Of a stretch of 64,000 nucleotides of DNA, positions 24,023-36,023 are shown piece after piece. The DNA is taken from assembly GCF_040054535.1 (NCBI RefSeq), contig NC_090778.1, positions 11,178,501 through 11,242,500 of the forward strand, read 5' to 3'. The first letter of the stretch is position 1. Every line of letters begins with the position of its first letter. Position numbers and translations under genes: made by a program. The notes under the pieces are model-generated. The model had not been told where the DNA came from, ran no database searches, and saw only the letters and a program-made list of their open reading frames with translations. The stretch comes from Antennarius striatus. Its lineage: Eukaryota > Chordata > Actinopteri > Lophiiformes > Antennariidae.

Positions 24023-24030
24023 TATATAAA
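24023..24030 (+). promoter_or_regulatory. Possible TATA box of the IL-1-like gene
   Basis: TATATAAA about 345 bp upstream of the proposed start codon. If used, the first exon would run from about 24055 to 24384. It is in AT-rich DNA, so chance occurrence is likely. Confidence 0.3.
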
Positions 24031-24374
24031 TAAACAAAGCAAAACACAGATGCCTTAAAGCCTACTACAGATGTCAACATCAGAACAAACTTAGAGTATT
24101 TAACAGGAGAGGGTTATTCGTGTCTTTGCCGGTGAGAATAGCTGCAGACCTAATTCAAAGCCATTTTACTGTTCTGATATTTCCATCCCATTGTTCTTGT
24201 GAACTGAATCCTGAGGTGTCAGTCCTGCTGTCAGACCGCCTTCCTCTGCTGACTCAACAAATCTGTCATTTAAATGTCTCACTTCACTGTGGTCCAACGA
24301 GCAAAGTTTGCCCCTGCAGCAAGAGACACCCACACAGACACACAGGTTTCAACTCGACAGCTACTGAAGAAGTC

Positions 24375-25425
24375 ATGACAGAGGGTAAGGGGATAAGAAC
24401 TTAAGTCATTGACTATTTCTTAGTTTTTCACTGCAGTGCTTTTACTCACTCTCTTTTTACTGTGACAATGTTACTCTTGAGTTAAGGATATGCATGTTTT
24501 CCCCACTGTGTCATGGTTCTATGACATTAATGGTGTGCAGCATTTTATTGTAGAGTGAGGCTATAAAATGCTGTTTAGTAATTGATTAACATTAATTAGT
24601 CATATGTTATAAACTAATCTGCCTTTGTTGACATTTTTACTTCTAATTATTTTTTAATGGTATTGTATAAACAAAGTTTCACTGATTACTGATAAAGTGA
24701 TTGTCAATAATGATTCAAAACATGTATGGCTACATTTGAATAGACAATGACATTCTTATTTTTAAGAATGTTAGATTTGAAGTCTTTAAATTTAAGATTT
24801 CAAATCTGTAGTCTGCAGCATTTAATGTATATATATAATTTTTTTCTTACTTATCTAAGTGTTTTCTCTTGGTACACAGGAGTGTACAAATGTGCTCTGA
24901 AGGACAAAGATGGGAATTTTGTGGAGATCCAGGATGTCTGTGGTAAACTGAAGCTGTGTAGTGTTGCGCGTCAAGATGAAAACAACAACAGTAAATTACA
25001 CTTCCTAAAGTTCAATAATATTTTAAAATAATAGATCAGTCATTTTTTGCGTAGATTTGGTTTTTGTAATATTATTTTATTTAGGATTAAGTTGGACAAT
25101 GAATTTGATTTTTGACATCTGACAATGACATCTGATTTTTATCTGATGTTGAATGTTTGTAGATTTGGATCTTGGATTTATTGACTCAAACAGTCAGAAT
25201 TGATTTATTCCGTCTGTCCTTAGCACCTTTGGTGGAAGTGAGAACGCGTTCAAGAAACAGTGTCAAGCAGTTGGCTTTACAATTTAAGCATAACTCTTCC
25301 TCATATGCCTTAAAGGTGGATGGAGAAAGACTAAAGGTAAGGAAACATCTGAGTCACTCACTGTATTCTTGATTCCAATACCCTGATTTTTACCTTCAAC
25401 AGGGACTTTATGGTTTCATTGACTT

Positions 25426-25510
<85 letters not shown>

Positions 25511-25827
25511 TGACCTGTTAATAAATGTGGCTGCGTAACGTGACTCATAGATAAACATCTTTCATTGTCAACTCCACCATAAGTATATTTTTTTAAACTG
25601 TAGTTTTTTGTCTCTCTTAACAGTTTGACCATGATTTTGAATGCAATACCTCAGGAGATATACCTGATTGCTACTGGTTTCAGAAGGAAGGCCACACTGA
25701 ATATTATGGCCTGCGAGCTGTGATTAATCCTGATTATCAACTGTTTGTGATGGAGAAAGAAAGATTTCACATTTTCTGCCTCAGTAAAGACGCATCAGTC
25801 CAGGTGACAGAAGACCAGAAAGAGTAA
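24375..25827 (+). CDS. Divergent IL-1 superfamily cytokine-like protein, 145 aa
   Basis: Predicted small beta-trefoil cytokine, function unknown. Coding exons 24375-24384, 24880-24990, 25224-25336 and 25624-25827 join with GT-AG borders and consistent phases (1, 1, 0) to one frame. The start is the ATG giving MTEG; the frame stays open further upstream but has no earlier ATG, so an upstream exon is possible. There is no signal peptide, no membrane segment and essentially no propeptide. Motifs: CGKLKLC near residues 25-31, alternating strands such as LALQFKHNSS, and a C-terminal block (about 92-132) with WFQKEGH, NPDYQLFV and EKERFHIF. The block aligns loosely with the IL-1 family signature (x-P-x2-hydrophobic-L). 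EKER after the strand also recalls IL-18. The final coding exon (68 residues) matches the family habit of a large last exon, and il1b lies 18 kb away across ckap2l. It could be fish 'novel IL-1 family member', an IL-18-like or an antagonist-like gene. Confidence 0.66.
25427..25509. repeat. (GT)n microsatellite in intron 3 of the IL-1-like gene
   Basis: About 41 uninterrupted GT units, ending about 115 bp before the last exon's acceptor at 25624. The HTHTHT frames on the minus strand are artefacts. Confidence 0.97.
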
Positions 25828-26384
25828 AGGTGTGTCATCATTCTTATGTTAAGTTGATTTTTGATTTTAATAATGCAGCTACTTTAATGTTCTTAAAATG
25901 TTGTATTTAGTTTGCTTCAGTCTCTCCTCTCTCTTTCTGTCCCTCATTCTGTTCCATTTAAATCCATCCAGTCTTTGTCTAAACTCTTTCACCATGATGC
26001 CAGCATTTATTCAGAAATTTTATTTGTGTTTTTTGCTCCACAGACATCCATCACCTGTTCAGCTTCATCTTTTCCCATGTCAGTCAAGCTTTCCTGCGTC
26101 CTTTGTCCTCCACCATAAGGGATTCCAGCTCTGGACTTCTTCAGATCATTATCAATTCTCAGTATCATTCTTAGTGGCAGAAGTGTGTATAAGTTGTGGA
26201 ACCATACTACCTATTTCTTAATCCTAAGAATGTTACTTTAATGGAACTTCTTATTCAGTAATTTGGCATGTAGATTCTTTGTTAAACCCGTTGAATTAAA
26301 TTACAACTGGAGCTCCAAACCTACTGAAACAAGCTGTTTTGGGTTCTTGTATTGGGTTCACTTTTTGTTAATACTTAATACATT

Positions 26385-26390
26385 AATAAA
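26385..26390 (+). promoter_or_regulatory. Poly(A) signal of the IL-1-like gene
   Basis: AATAAA about 560 bp past the stop codon, followed by A-rich DNA. A possible 3' UTR intron (gtgtgt at 25831, acceptor cag ending 26043) would shorten the UTR; that is speculative. Confidence 0.45.
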
Positions 26391-26669
26391 AAAAATTCAA
26401 CACATCATGATATCTGGTAATTACTTTATCACAAAGTCTTAGATGCTTAATGAAGATTGTTAATCAAGGATGTTTTTCCTGAGAAATAACGATTGTGTAT
26501 ACTATATTGGTGATGGTAGTGGCTGATGAGTCTGCTGGGACTGTTGAAATAAAGCCTTCATTCACCATGTGAAGTCAGGCCGATTATGGAAGGAAATATT
26601 CAGATAGATGCGAGTAACTGAAGAGAGCAGTTTATATCTCAATTGATGAACCCACTTTCTTTAAAGAAA

Positions 26670-27951
26670 CATCTGCTGGATGCACTGGGATGCATCTTCA
26701 GTGATGTATCCTGAGGTCATTGGGTGTTTCGGGTCTCGCAACATCAGACACCCTTCCCCAGGTGACCCAGCCGGGGTAGATTATGCCCCGACTTGCGTCC
26801 CAGTAGCAACCCACGGATCTGCCCTTTTGAGCCACAGCCACCTCATGGCTTTCGCTGCGGCTTCGCTAGAGGATTTAATGGCCCTCTTCTTGGCCGCCCC
26901 TGTCCAAACAGCCTAGGACTTTGCAGAGAACGTCCTACAAAGCCTCTACAGCCAGCTTCTATTGGCTTGTAGAATGTCCTCCAGCCCCTGCCCCTGCACT
27001 CCTCCACCAGTTCCTGATATTTGGCACATTTCCTTTCGTTGGCTTCCTCAATGCGATCTTCCTAGGGCACTGTCAGTTCCAGCATGATCAGGTGTTTTGA
27101 AGCCTCAGAGGTGATGATCATGTCTGGCCGGAGAGATGTTGATGCAATGTGCTGGGGGAACCTCAGCTGTTTGACACCTTACAGTCCCTGGAATCCCTGT
27201 ACTGTAGGGCTTCTCTTGTACATGCCACCTTGAATTCTTCAGTGAGCCCACTGAAGGGTAGCTGGAGGGTGTTACTTGTCCCATACAGGGCAGTGCTGTT
27301 GAGGCTGCGGGGAAGGCCCAGCCACTTCCGGAGAAAGCCACTGATTTTCCTTTTGAGAGATTCCACAATTTTTACCAGGACTGCATAGACGAGGAGAGGC
27401 CACAAGACTCTGGGCAGAATGGAGTGCTGGTAGAGCCAGGCTTTAAATCTACCAGGCAGGCCAGACTTGTCCACCCTGGTGAGCCACGCTCCTAGTTGCA
27501 CACCAAACTCCTGGATGGCAGCAGAGTCTTTCAGGCTTGAGTCAAAGATCTTCCCCAAGCTCTTGACTGGCTGCTCCGTGATGGAAGGGATTGCAGTTCC
27601 AGAGATCAAGAACCGGTACTTATCCATCACCTTCCCCCTCTTTAGTACCATGGACCTCGACTTGGAGGGCTTGAAACTCATCCTAGCCCATGTGATGAGT
27701 CTCTCCAATCCCTGCAAAATCCACATGCTCCCTGGGACCGATGATGTTGAGATGGTAAGGTCATCCATGTAGGCTCTTATAGGGGGCTGGCGAACACCTG
27801 ATCTGGATAGGGGCCCTCTGCATTCCACCTCTGCAGCCTTGACCACCATGTTCATTGCCAGTAAGAAAAGGGTTACAGAGATGGTACAACCTGTTATTAT
27901 TCCTTTCCAGAGGCAATGCCAGCCTGATGTTACCAACCCTAACCCAGACAA
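26670..27951 (-). mobile_element. Retrotransposon relic with YMDD-type reverse transcriptase
   Basis: A 262-residue minus frame (27163-27951) begins in the RT palm with KGIITGCTIS, then AYMDDLTIST carrying the catalytic Asp pair, then the primer-grip and thumb region (KYRFLISG, SLGKIFD) and LRKWLGLPRSL. Beyond a frameshift near 27160 the minus strand continues with RPDMIITSEASKHLIMLELT and KCAKYQELVEECR, a C-terminal region met in the same family. The N-terminal part before KGIITGC is missing. I recognise the protein family from fish and invertebrate genomes but cannot name its clade with confidence. Truncated and frameshifted, so inactive. Confidence 0.85.
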
Positions 27952-29188
27952 TAATTGTAAGAAATTAAGGTTTGAACACGTGCAAAGTGTGAATGATAAA
28001 ATTATATGGGATAAAATATGCTTTGTAATAAACAGTTATACATCGAGGAATTGTGTCCTGTGAATGTGGAACTGTGGTATAAGTGGTTAAATAGTAATGG
28101 TAGTTTAAAATATGACAATCTTTCACACTGCCTTCCAAACACTGACGTGTGTTGACACAGACATTTTCATTATGCAAAAAGTTTCAAACACATTTGTCAA
28201 GAGTATTTGAAGAAATGCTTCAACAACTTCAATAGATCATGCTCGTAAAATATTGCAGGTAAAATGAATGAAGATTTAGAGACTGATTTTAGATTTCTAT
28301 TTTGTCCAGTTATTTTCAAGGGCAACCACCATCCATGAGATTCAGGTGTCTGGATATAAGCCATTAAATGTAAGTGTGATATTCAAAAGAATGACAGAAA
28401 TAAGAACACAGAAAAAAATATGATGAGCTACACTTTCAGAATCAATCACATTTAGAATGCTGGATGCTAGCCCTCCTGCATATTGTGAACACAAACGCTG
28501 TATCAGTTGAAAAATATTGAAATGATGTCAGGTCTCTGCTGTGTTATTTCTTTTCTAAATTAAAAGGCAAACCTGATGTTGCATTATTTATCCTCCAGAG
28601 AAGAGAATGTCTCGCAAAATTGTGTCTTAATTTTTATGATAGCATTTGTAATTCTGCTAGAAATGTGTTATCCAGTATACGTTCATATCATGGAGCACTT
28701 TGTATTATATATAATATGCATGGAATAAGAGTATATTATTGTTACTTTGATAAGTTTATGTAAATTAGTGTTTTTTAATTTTTTATACTTAAAACTTCAC
28801 TCCTGCATGGTGAAAGGTATGTAATTTATTCGACAATTTTTTTGTGGAATGCCTCAGCACGTCTGTCCCTCATCATGCCCTCTTCTTTTGCAGTATGAGT
28901 GAAGAACAGGAAATTGAATGCATACTGGGAGAAAAGATAACATACATGAGTTTTATCTTTGATAAGTTGATGAACTGATGCCTACTTAAAGTCTTCTCAT
29001 GCTACATAAATAAGTTTATATAATATTTAAATATCAACTGAGCAAATTCCAATTCCTGTCTGCTAGTTCCTCAAAGATGTATGAAAAGTATCGGAGCAGA
29101 AAAAAAAACCTCTTGCCAGTTAAATTTTATTTGTTTACTGATTGAACATTTTTTGTAATTGACTACATTCAAATCACTACTGTATGTG
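27952..29188. other. AT-rich intergenic DNA
   Basis: No gene, no recognised repeat ends. A small minus frame at 27965-28177 shows no similarity I can name. Confidence 0.5.
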
Positions 29189-29190
29189 TA

Positions 29191-30752
29191 CAGTTATGTT
29201 CATAATAATAGCAGTGTATTTTAAAGGGTGAGTAAACCTCAAAATTCTTCAAATAATTTTATTTTAATGCACACAAATGCATTGGGGACACTGCATATTC
29301 TATATCAAAGCAAGGAGAGTGGAAAAAGTCATTGAATTTAATATTTTACAGAAAGTCTAGAAATATAATGTTCAAAAAACAGCAGTGTTGACATCTTTAT
29401 TTTCTTACTCAAAAATCTGCTGTGTAAACTAAGAAATGCTTGAAGATTAAACTTTCCTGAGAATCATAAACTAATATACAATATATTTGAATAACCACAG
29501 TTTCAGATGACTGCTTCTGGCAACAGAAGCAGACATTCCAGCCCAGGACAATTGTACTACGTTCCACAATTCCTCTGCGTTCCTTGGTTTTGCCTCATGA
29601 AGGGCATTTTTTATGTCAGCTCACAAGTTTTCTACAGGTTTCAGTTCCTGTGGATTTGTCGGTCACTCCATTACTTGAATTTCGTTTGTCTTGAACCATA
29701 ATTCTGCTCACTCACTGGTGTGTTTGGGGTCACTGTCTTGTTGAAACACAGTTCAAGGACATTTCCTCTTCAAGGTACAGTAACATGGCTACTTCCAGTA
29801 CAGTCTGTTTTTTTGACCTACTCAAAGTGATTTATGATTGCTGATATGCGATAAATAGGACCAACACTCCAGTGTGAGAGACATCCCCATATCATGACCT
29901 GTACCACCATGTTTCACCATCTTCATTGTGTACTTTGGCTTGAATTCAGTGTAGGCAGGTCATCTGGCAGACTGCCTGTGGCCTTCAGACCTCAAAAGAA
30001 TGATCTGACTTTGATCAGTTCACAAAATATTACGCCATGTCTTTACAGGCCAGTCAATGTGTTCTTCGGCAAATTATAACCGCTTCAGAAACGAGTCTTT
30101 TTATTAACAATGTGACTTTGCGGGGGTCTGCTTGCTGGTAGATTGGCATCACATAGATGTCGTCTGATTGTTACAGTTCTGACAGACAACCTTAAATCTT
30201 CTTTGATCCTCCTGGATCTGATCATTGGCTGAGCCATTGTGAGTTTTGTTATTCTCCAATCCATTCAAGAAGTAGTTTTTCTTTTTCTGTCTTGCCTTTC
30301 TGGATTTAGCTGTCATTTTAAAGCGTTTGATTTAATTTTACCTGAACACCTTATCATTTTCTGAACTTCTTTATAGGTTTTCCCCTCTTTTATTAACTTC
30401 TTAATCAAAGAACGCTCTTGCTCTGAACAATGCCTTGAACGACCCATTTTACTCTGTTTTTCAAGGACAAAACCACAGTCAGTATATACAGCATCAGTTG
30501 CGTTTATCCTTAAATAAGGGCCACCTATTTTTTTCCACAATGACCTCACTAATTGAACACACTATCTTTTGAACACAATCCTTTCGATTACTGACTCACA
30601 AAATCAGTAGCATGCTTGTCATTCCTGTTGGACCTATTGGATTTATATACCTTTACTAAACCTTCTAGAAGTTTACTTGCAGTATAGAAGTTGAACTGGC
30701 AGTGTAGTAGCGTGCTAGTGATGTGGTACTGCTATTATTTTGAACACAACTG
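29191..30752 (-). mobile_element. Tc1/mariner-like transposon, nearly full length
   Basis: About 1.56 kb flanked by TA (29189-29190 and 30753-30754). Terminal inverted repeats of about 24 bp start with CAGTT(A/G)TGTTCA and contain AATAATAGCAGT. The ends match with two differences. Orientation is minus, from the transposase inside. The size is typical for a complete Tc1-like element. Confidence 0.9.
29520..30447 (-). pseudogene. Decayed Tc1-like transposase
   Basis: The start ATG lies at 30445-30447 (minus) and opens with an N-terminal helix-turn-helix, MGRSRHCSEQERSLIKKL. Further on, in broken frames, come QQDSDPKHTSE (the second catalytic Asp region) and PVENL with NALHEAKPRNAEELWNVV (the third catalytic residue region). 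Many in-frame stops and frameshifts are visible. The enzyme would have cut and pasted the surrounding element; this copy cannot encode it. Confidence 0.8.
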
Positions 30753-30754
30753 TA

Positions 30755-31612
30755 CCTGAGATCCAAACTACGGGGGTTGCTTGTGCCAATCCCAGTGGAC
30801 CTACAGGCGAGAGGTGGGGGACACTCCAGGCATGACGCCGGAGCACAGTGGAGCAACAAAAAAACCAAAAAATTACTCAAGCACACACTGACACCTACGA
30901 GCTTTTTGGAAAGATGAATATACTTGAAGTGCATGTTTTTGGAGGTGGGAGGAAGCCGGAATTCTTGACTTGTTTCCATTTAATTGATTTCTTGATTCTG
31001 CATGCCTGGTATTATGGGTAGTGAAAATAAATTCAGCTTTCCAAACTATTTGTTTGACCACAAGTCATTTATTATTTAATAAAGGGGTAAGGTTTTTTTT
31101 TAGGGCCATTCAGAATTAGGATTAGGGTGATTTAGTATTAAAATTTGATGATCTAGTACATTCACTGGTATGTGTGGGATGTAAAAGAATAGGACAATTC
31201 ATTTTTTCACAAAACTGTATTTAGTAACAAAATAGGTCAACCACAGGTCACTGGAGGAGAGAAAACAAACCACTGGAAATCCTCTTAAGATAGCATTCCA
31301 TGCTCATGAATGTGCTGCTTGTCTATTTTCTCTTATCTTTCCTGTCAGCATTTCATATTTCATTTTTTTTCACTTCGTCTAAAGTGAACGCAAGACCTGA
31401 GACATCAGTAACACAAAACTGCTGAGATGAACAACTAAATATTCACATAACCGACTGCACCTTAATTGCATCATTTCCCATTTCCCAGTGAAAACAAATA
31501 AGTTGCAAAATGATCAAACTTCCATGAAGCCATAATTTTTATCTGCAGTTTGACAGAACTTTAACTCTACTTATAGTTTATCCCTCAGTTACAACTCTTA
31601 TACTGTCACCTG
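30755..31612. other. Intergenic DNA with a SINE-like fragment
   Basis: 30830-30970 has phrases of the fish tRNA-headed SINE family on the minus strand ('gtgggaggaagccgg' at its end). The rest is AT-rich and shows nothing recognisable. Confidence 0.45.
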
Positions 31613-33145
<1,533 letters not shown>

Positions 33146-33589
33146 CTGCTCTCATTGTGTTGTTTACGCCACAGCATTCAGCTCAAACAAACACTCTGAA
33201 TTCTTAATATTCTCACATCTAACTATTAATCTGCCCGCGATGAGACATTGGTTAGACAGAATTCAACAACTCAATTAGGACACAGGGAAACAGGCAAAGC
33301 AAAATGTTGACGAACAGAATAGCACAAGAAACCGAAGTTAAAAAAAAACCAAACCTCACCTTGGGAGGGAACACCGCCACCTGTTCCCATCAGCTCATGC
33401 GCAGACAAACGATCGACCACTGCAGTCACTTGGTCTCTGCTGCTGACATGTGGCATCAGTGAGGTATTACCATTCATGCTCAGGTTTGACATGCAACAAA
33501 AGTGCTGCAGAAAAACTACCAGTAGTATTTTTAAAAAAGTGTCTGGAATATTTGAATGTGCATAAGTGGGCTGTAAAATAATATGTAAG

Positions 33590-34779
33590 CAGTGACGTGC
33601 GGTCGATGGCAGGTGAGGCCGTGCCTCACCTGCCATCGTGAAAGAAAGAAAAAATGGAATAAATAAATAATTTATCCAGCGATGTGTCTTATAAACTTAT
33701 TTTCATAACCAATTTTAGGTTATTTTTTACTCAAAATCGCTGAATTTTTACATTTACAGCTGAAATACGGAGCAGAGACCTGCGGTGAGGCACCAGCCAG
33801 GCGAGCCCCACCATTTAGATTGGGCAGATTGTGGCATTCCAGCCCGCCTCCCTGCGCTCAGCTGCCAGGTCTGAATACTTTGCCCTTTTCCTCCCCCATG
33901 CTGCCTCCAGTCCCTCCTCCCACTGGACAGTGAGCTCCACCAAGACGCCTTGCTGGCCGCAAACCACAGCACCATGTCTGGCCGCAATGATGTTTCGGCG
34001 ATCTCGCTGGGGAACTGCAGCTGCCCGTCCGAGGTCGACTCTCACACCCCACTCAGGTGAGAGAAGCCTTTCCGTGTTTGATGGGCGGGGGGTGCATTGA
34101 TGTTCTCGCCAGCCCTTGCGAACTGAATGGTGTGTCTTGCTGGGGTAGCTGATCGGCTGTTCGCTACCCCAGCAAGGTAATGTATATAATGTACAGTGCT
34201 TTTTTTGTCAACAGCTGCATATGTGTAACGTCTTCATTGAGCTGAGCGGTCCTGAAACCGCTGTTAAAAAGCACTAGGTGAGGCACAAAAATACCCGGCC
34301 TCATGGATAGGGGGCGCTGGTGATCCCAGGGATTCGTCTTGGGACTCCTCAGCCGAAGAATCAGTGAATGCAGGCAACGATCTACATTAAGTCAAGTGCA
34401 GCAATTTTTTTTTCTGCTCCCCTATTCAAATAGAGGATTAAATATTACAAACTGAAGGAATATATGGACAATTTCTAAAAACAAGTTATTGATACGTTTG
34501 GTCAGAGGGAGCAGCGCATGGACTTCATGTACAAGTAAATCTGACATATTAACAGGTAGGTAACAACATTACGTTTTTTTTAATCAAAAATGATTATTTG
34601 TGTGTTACAGTTTGCGTTTGTAAATAATTCTGCAATGACACTTTAACATAACCCACTCACTGTTGCTAATTAAATGGTGAATAAGCTACACTGTATAGGT
34701 TCATATTTTTGTAAATCTGATCACGTGATCGTGATGACGTCGGTGCCTCACCAGCCATGAACTTCATCGCACGTCACTG
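33590..34779. mobile_element. DNA transposon-like element with CAGTGACGTGCG termini
   Basis: About 1190 bp. The left end is CAGTGACGTGCGGTCGATGG and the right end is the complement of CAGTGACGTGCGATGAAGTT. The inner ends share GGTGAGGC, so the inverted repeat is about 35 bp with mismatches. A target duplication is not clear. It carries an inverted copy of its own left end (33604-33638) and a nested retrotransposon fragment. Superfamily unknown to me. Confidence 0.65.
33777..34053 (-). mobile_element. Fragment of the YMDD-type retrotransposon family, nested
   Basis: The minus strand reads VPQRDRRNIIAARHGAVVCG, then VLVELTVQWEEGLEAAWGRK and KRAKYSDLAAERREAGWNAT. This parallels RPDMIITSEAS...LELT...KCAKYQELVEECRGRGWRT of the element at 26.7-27.95 kb. 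It is the C-terminal region only, so a second copy of that family inserted here and was mostly lost. Confidence 0.7.
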
Positions 34780-35223
34780 AATCTAAGATGTTTCCAATAT
34801 CTCTTCTTTGCTCTTTCACATGTAGGATCAATTAAATAAATGCTCAAAAAAGAACTCATAGAAATATATAAATTGCCGCCTAGTCCAATTTATGAGTAGT
34901 CAAAACCCAAAAATGGTGTGAATGTCATCTGGTGGACCTACAGGCGAGGTAGTCCAAGCAACAGCCCACATGCAAGGAGAAGATCAAGAAGAAGCATCCA
35001 TGGAGGACACAAGACAACTGGGGACAGGTGACAGCGATGTTTGACAGTAATACAGGGAAAATAAAGATCATAAGGTTCAAATAATCAAGAATCCGTCTCT
35101 AATTGAAATTTATGAAGCTTCTCCTGGTTAACTCATTTTATTACATCCCGTTAAGCGGTGATGTGTTGTAATTGCTTTGATAATTGTCATTTCATGATGA
35201 GGCTTCTATGAGGATTGTTTTTA
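34780..35223. other. Intergenic DNA
   Basis: No gene. 34948-35110 has a short fragment similar to a common fish repeat. Nothing else recognised. Confidence 0.45.
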
Positions 35224-35545
35224 CGTCCCGCTTCAAAGCGGTGATGTATTTTAACTGTCAGTGTTCGTGTGTCCGTCCGTCCGTTAGTTCACCAAATACG
35301 TTGGCAACCGTTGCAGATACCAAGATGAAAAAAAAAAGCACATTACTCGGGCAGCAAAGGGGATGAAAATGAGATGATAACCTTGACCTTGAGAAAACTA
35401 GGTCAAGGTCAAATTTCAACTGTTGTACACTCAGGAACTGGTTAAGATAGAAAGACGAGGGAGAAGGCCAGTGTGAATAAGAAGATTGATCAAAGCTAGT
35501 GCTTTGATCCATGAAAGTATATCAGGGTAAAATTTTGAATTCAAA
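35224..35545 (+). repeat. Repeat with AGGTCA palindromes, copy B
   Basis: Same motif order as 19292-19760: 'cccgcttcaaagcggtgatg', 'gtccgtccgtccg', 'gcagcaaaggggatgaaaa', then ACCTTGACCT at 35380-35389 and AGGTCAAGGT at 35400-35409. A partial third start ('catcccgttaagcggtgatg') lies at 35144-35163. Confidence 0.75.
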
Positions 35546-36023
35546 ACCCTTACACCTGCTAATTGATGTGTTTGTAGACTTTAGGACGTGTGATGACAAA
35601 CATTCATTTTCTTTTTTCCAACTACTAATGCATTACTGCTGGATTGCATAAACTCACAGCCTTCACTAACTCACACTATGCTTGCTCAGAACAACAGACA
35701 CAGCTTTGTGTGGCTCATATCTCTAAGGCAGGCCATCAGGACACACGGGCCATGTTAAATAATCTCCTCTTCTACTGAGGCCCAGCGCAGCCTGGCGTTG
35801 CATCCCCTAGCTGTCACTCACACACATCCAAGCTCTGTGTATCTTCATCACCACACAGAAAGGGATGGATATACCCTGAGGAAGAGAATAAAGCGTAATT
35901 AAATGAATTAAAATGAAACGTAAATCTATGTCAAACTCCGACTACCTTCTCACAGGAAGTTTCAGGAGTTATCAACATTCTGTCCTATCCTGATTCCTGA
36001 CACATCTCATCCAGACACACCAG

